Assembly (NCBI GenBank): GCA_902782585.1
Contig: CACZNK010000020.1
Coordinates: 1 to 10,010 of the forward strand
DNA from: an uncultured Ureaplasma sp.
Lineage (GTDB): Bacteria; Bacillota_I; Bacilli_A; Mycoplasmatales; Mycoplasmoidaceae
DNA: 10,010 nucleotides
Direction: 5' to 3'
The first letter of the stretch is position 1, and each line of letters begins with the position of its first letter. A program made the position numbers and the translations under genes. This document shows positions 1 to 7,909 of the stretch, one piece after another. The notes below the pieces were generated by a model that had not been told where the DNA came from, ran no database searches, and worked only from the letters and a program-made list of their open reading frames with translations.

Positions 1-275
1 ATATTCTTATTTTTAAATATCTTAGTGTTCCTTTAAAATGTCGATCTATGACATCCATATTCAGACATTTTCTTTGAATGTGTAAGATATTCAAAGTATT
101 TGAATAACCATAATTTGACTTTTTTCTTCTTTTTATATTTTTTGCCAATTTTCAAGTAACTATAGCAATGCAAACAATGTCATTTTTGACTACCATTTTT
201 AGTTAATCCATATTTTTGTAGTTTATGCCCACAAATTGGGCAGTATCTGCTGCCATTTTTAACTTTCTTTTTCAT
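1..275 (-). pseudogene. Zinc-ribbon transposase N-terminus, interrupted (probable IS remnant)
   Basis: Reading leftwards from ATG at 275 gives 80 residues up to TAA at 35-33. The frame then stays open to the window edge (RNTKIFKNKN). Residues 12-15 (CPIC) and 33-36 (CLHC) form two CxxC knuckles of a zinc ribbon, followed by a lysine-rich linker and a helical segment ending GCHRSTF. Zinc ribbon, basic linker and short HTH-like segment is the layout at the start of several transposases; the wording is closest in my memory to IS1249-like members of the IS256 family. The family name is inference. The ribbon contains one TGA-coded Trp, so the gene was adapted to this code. The TAA at codon 81 sits inside the conserved-looking stretch and could be one base change from TGA (Trp). 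It may instead be a short intact zinc-ribbon protein. No terminal repeat or target duplication can be paired, because only one side is visible. Confidence 0.5.
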
Positions 276-319
276 AGAACTATATTATGGGTATATAGTC
301 CAAGCATTTTTCATAATCT

Positions 320-348
320 TATATATGTATACGTAGTATACATATATA
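320..348. repeat. Perfect 13-bp inverted repeat with 3-nt spacer upstream of adhE
   Basis: The left arm TATATATGTATAC (320-332) and right arm GTATACATATATA (336-348) are exact reverse complements around the spacer GTA. A run of six T follows at 349-354. It lies about 146-174 bp upstream of the adhE start and 45 bp upstream of the divergent zinc-ribbon ORF. The arms contain GTATAC twice. It could be a repressor operator, a weak hairpin terminator for plus-strand transcription entering from the left, or part of a mobile-element end. It does not match the Rex consensus that controls adhE in many Firmicutes. The symmetry is observed; the function is inference. Confidence 0.5.
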
Positions 349-477
349 TTTTTTGAAATTTTGTTAAATTTTGCTCACTTTTTGCAACATTACTCGTTAT
401 TTTGGTAGTAATTAATTTTGAAAATCTTACTATGGATTGATGATTGTTTTGTAAAGTTTCCTTATTCAATATTTATA

Positions 478-483
478 TATAAT
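478..483 (+). promoter_or_regulatory. Candidate -10 box for adhE and the downstream run
   Basis: TATAAT is an exact -10 consensus and ends 10 bp before the adhE ATG. Transcription would then begin roughly at 489-491, giving an almost leaderless mRNA. That would agree with the absence of any Shine-Dalgarno-like sequence before adhE. No good -35 box is seen at 16-18 bp, but mollicute promoters often lack one. AT-rich DNA makes such boxes by chance, so confidence is limited. Confidence 0.35.
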
Positions 484-493
484 AAAGTACATT

Positions 494-3121
494 ATGGCTA
501 GTATATCAAAGATTATTGATTCAGTAAGAATTGCCCAACAAAAATATGCAACTTTTACACAAGAACAAGTTGATCATATATTCTATATGGCTGCAAAAGC
601 TGCTAATACACAAAGAATACCATTAGCACAAATGGCTATTGCAGAAACAAGAATGGGAGTTTTAGAAGATAAAATTATCAAAAATAATTTTGCTGCTGAA
701 TACATTTACAACAAGTATAAATATATGCAAACGTGTGGTGTTATTGAAGAAGATATTGCTGCAGGATATAAAAAATTATTGGTTCCAAAGGGTGTAATTG
801 CAGGTATCATTCCTACAACTAACCCTACCTCAACTGCAATTTACAAAATCCTAATATGTTTAAAAACACGTAATGGAATTGTTATTTCTCCTCACCCACG
901 TGCTTATAATTGCACCGTTAAAGCTGCACAAATAATTCATGATGCTGCGGTTGCTGCTGGTGCACCTAAAGGAATTATTTCATGATTACCTCCAAATTCT
1001 TCAATGGAAGACACTAATCAATTAATGAAAGAAAGTAATTTAATTTTAGCTACTGGTGGTGGTGGTTTAGTTAAAGCAGCTTATTCATCAGGTAAACCAG
1101 CTATTGGTGTTGGACCTGGTAACTGTCCTGCAATTATTGATACTACAGCAGACATTAGAATGGCAGTTGCTTCAATTATTCAATCAAATACATTTGATAA
1201 TGGAATGATTTGTGCAACCGAAAATTCAGTTATTGCTTTAAGTACTATTTATGACAAAGTAGTTAATGAATTTACAAACCAACAAGCTTATGTAATAACA
1301 AATCCAAGTGATGCTAAAAAAATTGGGAATAAAATGTTTTTAGTTAAAAATGGTACTCATGTTTTAAATCCAGCAATGGTTGGTCAAAATGCACAAAACT
1401 TAGGCAAACTTTTCAACATAAAAGTTCCTAAATGAGCAAAAATGTTAGTAGTAGTAACAAATGACTGTTCATCAAAAAATCCATTATCACATGAAAAACT
1501 ATCAGATTTTGTATCTCTATATAAAGCAAAAAACTTTGATGATGCTTTAAGAATTCAAAAAGAATTATTGAAACTAGGTCCTGGACATACTTCATCATTA
1601 TTTTGTGATGAATTAGCAGGTGCTGATAAAGTTGTTAAATTTAGTAGCAATGCAAATACAGGAAGATTAATAATTAATTCACCATCATCATTAGGTGGAG
1701 TTGGTGATTTTTATAACTTTAAACTATTACCTACATTTACTATCGGTTGTGGTTCAGCTGGTGGTAATGCAACAAGTCAAAATATTGGACCAGAAAATTT
1801 ATTAGATGTAAAGCAGGTGGCTATGAGAAGAGAAAATATGTTATGAATGCGTATACCAAGTAAAGTGTACTTTAAATATGGTTGTATTGAAGAAGGGTTA
1901 AAAGATTTAAGAGATGATGGAGTTAAAAAAGTATTCATCGTTTCTGATAATTTTATTTGAGGAATGTTTGGTCAAAAAATTACTCATATTCTTGAAAAAT
2001 ATGGTATGAAGACTAAAGTTTTTACAAATGTTGAACCAAATCCATCATGTGCAACAACATATAAAGGAGCAAAAGAAATTAATGAATTTAAACCTGAAGC
2101 AATTATTGCTTTTGGTGGTGGTAGTTCATTAGATGCTGCAAAAATGATGTGATTTTATAATGAATATCCAAATGTTAAATTTGAAGATTTAGCAGTAAGA
2201 TTTTTGGATATTCGTAAACGTATTGTTAAATTCCCAACACCTAAAAAAGTACAACTTGTTTGTATTCCAACAACAGCAGGTACTGGTTCTGAAGTGACAC
2301 CATTTGCTATCATTACTGATGAAAAAACACATATTAAATATTCATTAGCTGATTATTCACTTGTTCCAAATATTGCAATTATTGATGCACAATTTATGAT
2401 GTCATTGCCTCCAAGAATGACAGCTGTAACAGCTGCTGATGCATTAAGTCATTGTTTTGAATCATATGTTTCAATTCTTGCTACAGAATTTACAAGACCT
2501 TATTCAATTCAAGGTATTAAATTAATTTTCAAATATTTGAAACGTGCTTATGATCATGGAACAACAGATAAAGAAGCAAGAGAAGCTATTGCCCATGCTG
2601 CAACTATTGCTGGTATGGCATTTGGTAATGCATATCTTGGTGTAGTTCATTCACTATCACATAAAGTTGGCGGACACTTTGGTGTAATGCATGGTGCTGC
2701 TAATGCAATATATTTACCATATGTAATGCGATACAATGCTGCCAAATATGAAAATGAAAAGCAAATGTATTGACCACAATTCAAATACAATGACGTAAGA
2801 GAAAAATATTGTGAAATTGCTGATGAACTTGGTATTAAAGGTAAAACATTAGCACAAAAAGTTGATAATTTAATCAAGGAAGTTCAAAAATTATTTGCAT
2901 CTGTAAATCTATGAAAAACAACTAAAGAATATGGTGTTAAAGATACTGATTTTGAAAAAATTCTTGGTGAAATGTCAGTTGAAGCATTTGATGATCAATG
3001 TACTGGTGCAAACCCTCGTTTGCCACGGGTAAGTGAATTAAAACAACTATTCATCGATGCACACTATGGTAATAAAATTAAGAGCATTGATGCTCAAGAT
3101 AAAAACAAAGGGCCTAAATAA
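494..3121 (+). CDS. adhE: Bifunctional aldehyde/alcohol dehydrogenase (AdhE)
   Basis: This 875-residue cytosolic enzyme reduces acetyl-CoA to acetaldehyde and then ethanol, regenerating two NAD+ in fermentation. Length and order match full AdhE. Residues 1 to about 440 are a CoA-acylating aldehyde dehydrogenase with PTTNPTSTAI near 111-120, LATGGGG near 185-191 and catalytic Cys240 in MICATEN. From about 452 there is an iron-type alcohol dehydrogenase with GGGSSLDAAK (541-550). Iron ligands Asp649, His653, His719 and His733 keep the same spacing as those of E. coli AdhE. The C-terminus keeps FDDQCTGANPR. All seven Trp codons (983, 1433, 1844, 1958, 2150, 2771, 2912) are TGA, so the apparent stops are not frameshifts. 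The ATG at 494 is the only in-frame start after TAA at 452, and the N-terminus aligns with E. coli from there. Its stop overlaps the next start (TAATG). The long E. coli-type lysine-rich tail is absent. Confidence 0.97.
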
Positions 3122-3789
3122 TGGCTAATACTGTTAGGATAAATACAAAAAGTGTTTCTACCAAACATATCAACACAAAAGAAGCAAAACATTCATCTAA
3201 TACATACAATATTAACAATTCTGTTGAGAAGTTAAAAATTTGTCAGATCTTTACAAGATTGACATATACTAGTGTAATCATTGGTGCTGTATTATATTTA
3301 ATAACATTGATTGTTTTGTTTGGTGCATCTGTCAATAATCCTAATCATACTTGATTTGGATTTTGAATACAACATACAAATATAGAGCAAGAAAATATCC
3401 CAGCGCCAACTTTATCAGCATTTGCAATTACAACTATTGTTTTTGACTGTTTATGATTAATGTTATTTACTACACATATGATTGGTAATTTAATGTTAAA
3501 TAATAAAATTGAATTAACATATGTTACAAAAATTTTAATTGTTCTATGCGTTTCAATTATTTTAATGATAAGCTTAGGGAGCTGTTCTAAGCCTATCTAT
3601 GCAGCTGATGCTACTAAAATGGTTTTTTACATTTCATGAATGAGATTAATCAAAGTTACTTCAAGTTATTGATCAACAGTTTTAACTTCAGGTGCAATAT
3701 TTATTTTATTAGAAATGATTTTTATATATCTTGGATGTATTGCATATATTGCTTACTACTACATTTCAAGAGCAAAGAAAAAGAAATAA
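3121..3789 (+). CDS. Four-helix membrane protein of unknown function
   Basis: I do not recognise this 222-residue protein. Residues 1 to about 45 are polar, rich in Asn, Thr, Ser and Lys, with no signal peptide. Four hydrophobic segments follow at about 48-69, 97-121, 136-153 and 186-214, and the tail ends in a run of lysines (about 219-222). The extra-membrane loops between helices 1-2 and 3-4 carry aromatic and Trp residues. Five Trp codons are TGA, and reading TGA as stop would cut the protein at residue 77. Its ATG overlaps the adhE stop in TAATG, with a weak AAAGGG (3107-3112) ahead, so translation is probably coupled to adhE. pth follows after 4 nt. It could be a transporter subunit, a small-molecule exporter or a structural membrane protein; nothing visible decides among these. 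Confidence 0.85.
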
Positions 3790-3793
3790 CATA

Positions 3794-4360
3794 ATGAAAT
3801 TAATTATTGGATTGGGAAATTTTCCAAATGAATATGACAATACCAAACATAATGTTGGTTTTATGGTTGTTGATGCATGACTTCAAAAAAATAATACATT
3901 TCTTGATAAGAATGAATTCAATGGATGATTTAAAAAATTTAATAATAAAAATGGAGAATCATTCATTATTGCAAAACCATACACTTATATGAATTTATCT
4001 GGACAATTTGTACAACAAATTACTAATTTTTTTAAAATTAATCATAATGATATCTTAATTATTGCAGATGATTTAGATACTGATTTAGGTAATGTTCGTA
4101 TTAGATTAAGTGGTAGCAGTGGTGGACATAATGGTATTAAGAATATTATTGAATTACTTGGTACTGAAAATATTAAACGTATACGTATTGGTATTAGTAA
4201 ACCAAATGATAAGAATCAAGTGATAAATTATGTACTTAAAAAATTTACTAATGATGAATTGACAAAACTAAAACCTTGCATCGAAATAGCAACTAATGTT
4301 ATTGATGATTTTGTCAATGGTGTTAAATTTGACAAAATAATGAATAAATATAACCATTAA
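3794..4360 (+). CDS. pth: Peptidyl-tRNA hydrolase
   Basis: This 188-residue enzyme cleaves the ester bond of peptidyl-tRNAs released from stalled ribosomes, recycling tRNA in the cytosol. Visible family landmarks are GLGN at the N-terminus (Asn9), catalytic His19 in TKHNVGF, YMNLSG with Asn67, DDLD with Asp92, and GGHNGI with His112-Asn113. These match the E. coli active-site residues Asn10, His20, Asn68, Asp93, His113 and Asn114. The usual GLGNPG turn reads GLGNFPNEY, an unusual variation. The true start is ATG 3794, which places the first strand directly after Met; the two Trp codons near residues 29 and 45 are TGA, and any start after them would lose the catalytic His19. It follows the membrane protein by 4 nt without a clear Shine-Dalgarno. 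Length is typical of the family (about 185-195). Confidence 0.95.
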
Positions 4361-4376
4361 TAATTTAAATTATTAA
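4357..4376. repeat. 20-bp perfect AT-only palindrome over the pth stop codon
   Basis: The sequence from 4357 to 4376 is its own reverse complement (half-site TTAATAATTT) and includes the last bases of pth. It occupies most of the widest gap in the gene run (27 nt). With no GC pairs and no T-tract after it, it is a poor intrinsic terminator. It could be a protein-binding dyad, or chance in AT-rich DNA. A TAAAAT at 4374-4379, nine bases before the plsC ATG, could serve as a -10 box. Confidence 0.3.
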
Positions 4377-4387
4377 AATATATACAT

Positions 4388-5224
4388 ATGAAGAAATTCT
4401 TTAAGACCATTGGTTGGGCTTTATCAATTGTTTTTGTGCTTTTGATTTTTGCAATGAAGATTCATGGTGTAAAACGTAAATGTAAAAAATACCTAATGGA
4501 CCCACAATCAATGTCAATTGATGTGAGATACCATATTGTTTATAAACTTGCTAAATATACCCTTTTTATCAAAAGATATAGTGTTGAATCTCAAGGGACA
4601 GTTGATCTTCCAAATATACCATCACTTTATGTAGCTAATCATAAATCATTTATTGATCCAATTGTTCTTTTTAAAATCTTATATGAGAATGCAAAAATTC
4701 CATATTTCCGCTTTGTAGCAAAACAAGAATTATTAAATAGATCATTTGTTTCAGCTGCATTAAAACTTGTAGATACAATATTTATTAATCGATCAAATAT
4801 TCATAGTACATTTGCAGCATTTAATGAAATCAACTTCAAAAAAGATAATCGTACAATTATTATTTTCCCAGAAGGAACCAGAATTTATGATGCAGAAAAA
4901 ATTAATGATTTTCACCCTGGAAGTTTTAGAATTGCATACAATTCATTAGTTCCGATTATTCCAGTTGCTATTGTGGGATTAAATGACAATAGAAATAAAA
5001 AACTTAAATCTTACAAAAATAAGTCACGAATAGTTTATGTTAGCTTTTTAAAGCAAATAAAACCTCAAGAATATGGTAATACCAATATTAATTACACAAC
5101 AACCGGAGCTCATGATCAAATTAGTGATGAATATATGAGAATCTTTAATTTAATTAAAGACAATAAAAAGCATATTAAAGTATTTGAACAAAAAGATAAA
5201 CCAACAAAAGAGGTACGATATTAA
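4388..5224 (+). CDS. plsC: 1-acyl-sn-glycerol-3-phosphate acyltransferase (PlsC family)
   Basis: This 278-residue membrane-bound enzyme transfers an acyl chain to lysophosphatidic acid to make phosphatidic acid, the precursor of membrane phospholipids. A hydrophobic helix at about 8-24 anchors it. The acyltransferase signatures are in order: NHKSFID with the HX4D catalytic pair His85 and Asp90, the FINRSN block near 132-137, FPEGTR at 160-165 (glycerol-3-phosphate binding), and PIIPVAIVG at 189-197. A basic C-terminal tail follows. It is the only main gene here with a TGG Trp (residue 10) and no TGA. It starts 27 nt after pth without a Shine-Dalgarno, and its stop overlaps the thyA start in TAATG. 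The exact acyl donor and acceptor cannot be read from sequence; other glycerolipid acyltransferases share these motifs. Confidence 0.9.
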   Translation: MKKFFKTIGWALSIVFVLLIFAMKIHGVKRKCKKYLMDPQSMSIDVRYHIVYKLAKYTLFIKRYSVESQGTVDLPNIPSLYVANHKSFIDPIVLFKILYENAKIPYFRFVAKQELLNRSFVSAALKLVDTIFINRSNIHSTFAAFNEINFKKDNRTIIIFPEGTRIYDAEKINDFHPGSFRIAYNSLVPIIPVAIVGLNDNRNKKLKSYKNKSRIVYVSFLKQIKPQEYGNTNINYTTTGAHDQISDEYMRIFNLIKDNKKHIKVFEQKDKPTKEVRY

Positions 5225-6090
5225 TGAAGCAATATTTAACCATGTTAGAATATATTTTAAAAAATGGAAAATTAAAACATAACCGTACGGGTGTTGATAC
5301 CATTTCAACATTTGGTTATCAAACATCATATGATATATCTGAATATTTTCCACTTTTGACTACTAAAAAAGTTAACTATAAAGCAATTATTGCTGAACTA
5401 TTATGATTCATAAAAGGTGATACAAATATTAAATATCTTGTTGATAATAATTGCAATATTTGAAATGATTGACCATATGATTCATATAAAAAATCATCTA
5501 ATTATCAAGGTGAAACATTGAAAGAATTTGCACAAAAAATTAAAGATGATAAAGAATTTGCTAAAAAATATGGTAATCTTGGTCCGGTGTATGGTAAACA
5601 ATGAAGAGATTTTAATGGTTTTGATCAATTAAAATGGCTAATTAATGAAATTAAAACTAATCCTAATTCTCGACGATTAATTATTAGTGCATGAAACCCT
5701 AATGATGTAAGTAAAATGGCTTTGCCACCTTGTCATTCATTATTCCAATTTTATGTTCAAGATGGAAAACTTTCATGTCAATTATACCAACGTTCTGCTG
5801 ATGTGTTTTTAGGTGTCCCATTTAACATTGCTTCATATTCTTTATTAACTTATATTATTGCTAAATATACAGGATTAAAACCAGATAAATTTATTCATAC
5901 ATTTGGAGATTTACATATTTATGTAAACCATATAGAGCAAGTTAAAATCCAATTACAACGAACAACTAAAAAATTACCTAAATTAATAATTAAAAGGGTT
6001 CCTGAACATATTGAAGACTTCAATATTGATGACTTTGAAATTATTAATTATAATCCTGATCCAATAATTAAAGGTGAGGTAGCAGTTTAA
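5224..6090 (+). CDS. thyA: Thymidylate synthase
   Basis: This 288-residue cytosolic enzyme methylates dUMP to dTMP using methylene-tetrahydrofolate and releases dihydrofolate. Landmarks are the phosphate-binding RTGVDT (Arg21 onward), NLGPVYGKQWR, catalytic Cys170 in LPPCHS, QRSADVFLGVPFN (Arg190, Asp193, Asn201) and the C-terminal AV that closes the active site. Five Trp codons are TGA and one is TGG, so a standard-code reading breaks it after residue 60. Length lies between E. coli ThyA (264) and L. casei TS (316). The ATG overlaps the plsC stop in TAATG, with a good Shine-Dalgarno AGAGG at 5209-5213. A reductase for the dihydrofolate product follows one base after the stop, so the two form the thymidylate-folate cycle. 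Confidence 0.97.
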
Positions 6091-6091
6091 T

Positions 6092-6562
6092 ATGATTAAG
6101 ATGATTTGATGTGAAGATATAAATCATGGTATTGGTATTGATAATAAATTACCATGATCTATAAAAGACGAAATGAATCACTTTCGTGTTACAACTTTAA
6201 ATCATATTGTTGTTTGTGGTGAAAAAACATTTGCATCTTGAGGTAATAAACCATTACCACATAGAAAAAATGTGATAGTTACATTAGATAAAAATTTTAC
6301 TATTCAAAAAGGTGTACAAGTTTTTAATGATTTTAAAAAGGTAATTGATTATTTTAAAAACAAAGACATATTTATTATTGGCGGAAAAACAATTTATACA
6401 TTATTCTTTCCATATGCTAATGAACTTATTATTTCCACATTAAAAAAATCATATAATTGTAATTTATTTATGCATTTTGACTTGTCAAAATTTGAAAAAA
6501 TAAAGCAAGAAGAACATGATGAATTCACTGTTAATTATTATAAGAGAGTAAAAAATGATTAG
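6092..6562 (+). CDS. folA: Dihydrofolate reductase
   Basis: This 156-residue enzyme reduces dihydrofolate, the product of thymidylate synthase, to tetrahydrofolate with NADPH. Family features seen are GIGIDNKLPW (13-22), the acidic substrate-binding residue (Glu27, where many bacteria have Asp), KT and PLP-RKN near 45-60 with folate-binding Arg58, and IIGGKTIY near 94-101 for NADPH. Two positions differ from the usual pattern: G-R-K/H-T reads GEKT (Glu44), and PGRKN reads PHRKN. Three Trp codons are TGA. The start at 6092 matches the E. coli N-terminus, and AAGGTGAGGT (6071-6080) is a plausible Shine-Dalgarno. It sits one base after thyA and overlaps scpA by 8 nt. The symbol dfrA is also used for such genes. 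Confidence 0.93.
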
Positions 6563-7316
6563 TAATTTAAGACTTAAACTAAAAGATTTTGAAGGTCCTT
6601 TAGATTTGCTTGATACATTAATTCGTGAGAAGAAAATGGATATTTTAAATCTTGACATCACTGCATTAACAAGTCAATTTCTTAATTTTATTAAATCACA
6701 AATCAATACTATTAATATTGAATTAGCTAGTGAATATCTTGAAATGAGTGCATATTTGATTTCATTAAAATCAAAAAAAATAATTCCTAATGAAAATAGT
6801 TTACAAAATGATAGTTCTTTTGAGTATGAACGTGATAAATTCATTCAAAGAATTATCCAATATCGTAAATATAAAGAAGTTGTTAATCAATTACAAACTA
6901 AGCATGAATTAAGAAATCAAATGTTTACTAAACAAACTAATGATACAAAAGAATTTGAACCAAATAATTTAACTAAAGAAGTTATACCGCCAAAAATTAG
7001 TCTTGATAAGATATCAAAAGCAATTGTTGATGCTATTGGTAAATATAAAATGTCAACTCTTGTTCAACGAAAAATTCTTGTTCAAGAATTATCTATTCAA
7101 GACATTGAAGAAGAATTATGAAATTTCTTAAAGAAATATAAATCTAAAACTATAAGTTTTAGTGAATATTTATCTAAAATTGATCCAATTAAAATTACAC
7201 AACAATTTATTGTAACAACTTTCTTAGCAATTTTAGATTTAGTAAGATATAGTAAAGTAACTATTTCACAAGAAAAGTCAAAGAATGAAATTTATATATC
7301 TATCATAGGAGAATAG
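6555..7316 (+). CDS. scpA: Segregation and condensation protein A (ScpA kleisin)
   Basis: This 253-residue kleisin bridges the SMC head domains and, with ScpB, forms the SMC-ScpAB complex that organises and separates the chromosome. The N-terminal block FEGPLDLLDTLIREKKMDI (from about residue 13) binds SMC. It is followed by SEYLEMSAYLISLKSKKIIP, a charged central linker with helices that bind ScpB, and a C-terminal winged helix ending FLAILDLVRYSKVTISQ. The single Trp (residue 189, TGA at 7119) would otherwise look like a stop; code 4 adds the C-terminal SMC-contact domain. Length is normal for the family. Its ATG lies inside the reductase tail (8-nt overlap), with AAGAGAG at 6542-6548 as ribosome site. 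scpB follows after 2 nt. Confidence 0.95.
7307..7311 (+). promoter_or_regulatory. Shine-Dalgarno site of scpB
   Basis: AGGAG lies at the end of scpA, 7 nt before the scpB ATG. It is the clearest ribosome-binding site in the window and fixes the start at 7319. Most other starts here have weaker sites or none. Confidence 0.7.
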
Positions 7317-7318
7317 TC

Positions 7319-7909
7319 ATGGGAAATAATACAAAATCAATAATTGAAAGTTTACTTTATATGAAAGGTAGTGATGGTACTACAATTAATGAAATTAAAA
7401 AAGTAGTTAATATATCAGCTGATGATATTCGTAGGATATTAAAAGAAATGAAAAAAGAATATGATCAAAATGATGAACGAGGAATTACAATTGAGCAATA
7501 TGGTGATACATTTCGTTTATTAACTAAAAAACAAAATCATGACATACTTAGTTTAATTTATGACATAAAAACTAAAAACCCTCTTACACAATCTTTACTT
7601 GAAACACTTGCTATTATTGCCTATAACCAACCATGTGCATCATCTTATGTAGAAAAAATTAGAGGACATAATGCATTGAATGCACTAGAAAAATTAACTA
7701 AATTAGATTTAATTAAATGTATTGGTAGAGCAAAAACACCAGGTCAACCATATTTATATGAAATAACAAATAAATTTTTTGATTTATTTGGAATTAAATC
7801 AATCAAAGAATTACCAATTATTGACAAAGAAATCAATCTTGACGAATTGGATAATTCATTTGACTTCTTTGACTCAAATACTGAAAATGGGAAGACTAAG
7901 AAAAATTAA
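7319..7909 (+). CDS. scpB: Segregation and condensation protein B (ScpB)
   Basis: This 196-residue protein dimerises and binds the ScpA linker in the SMC-ScpAB complex. It consists of two winged-helix domains. The first begins SIIESLLYMKG and includes TINEIKKVVN and ITIEQYGDTFRLLTK. The second carries the family core LETLAIIAYNQP, IRGHNALNALEKL and IGRAKTPGQPYLYEIT, and ends KFFDLFGIKSIKELP. An acidic tail rich in Asp and Asn follows. There is no Trp, so the code makes no difference here. The gene follows scpA by 2 nt with a good Shine-Dalgarno, and its last 23 nt encode the start of trmB in another frame. Confidence 0.95.
   Translation: MGNNTKSIIESLLYMKGSDGTTINEIKKVVNISADDIRRILKEMKKEYDQNDERGITIEQYGDTFRLLTKKQNHDILSLIYDIKTKNPLTQSLLETLAIIAYNQPCASSYVEKIRGHNALNALEKLTKLDLIKCIGRAKTPGQPYLYEITNKFFDLFGIKSIKELPIIDKEINLDELDNSFDFFDSNTENGKTKKN

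Larger units (their letters stand above)
276..493. other. Non-coding region between the transposase remnant and adhE
   Basis: This stretch carries no supportable gene on either strand. It contains a 7-bp inverted repeat (ACTATAT 279-285 / ATATAGT 293-299) beside the start of the zinc-ribbon ORF. It also holds the 29-bp dyad at 320-348, a 6-bp inverted repeat (ATTACT 389-394 / AGTAAT 407-412) and a TATAAT box at 478-483. It is the only sizeable non-coding region in the window, so it is the natural site for control of the whole plus-strand gene run. Confidence 0.6.

Noticed and set aside
349..493. Rex-type operator controlling adhE
   Set aside because: No TTGTGAA-N4-TTCACAA-like site is present in the upstream region.
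2647..2877. Minus-strand open frame of 76 codons
   Set aside because: It lies antisense inside the conserved iron-ADH domain and the protein has no recognisable features.
494..3121. adhE as a pseudogene in several fragments
   Set aside because: All breaks are TGA codons in one unbroken frame at positions that fit Trp, and all catalytic residues are kept.
3807..3992. Plus-strand open frame of 61 codons at the start of pth
   Set aside because: It is in a different frame from pth, whose N-terminal GLGN and TKHN motifs read clearly through the same bases.
5150..5353. Minus-strand open frame of 67 codons
   Set aside because: It is antisense to the plsC end and thyA start, both well supported.
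7779..7886. Longer trmB starting at 7779
   Set aside because: The added 36 residues lie in scpB coding sequence and do not resemble TrmB; MGRLRKIN at 7887 matches the family start.
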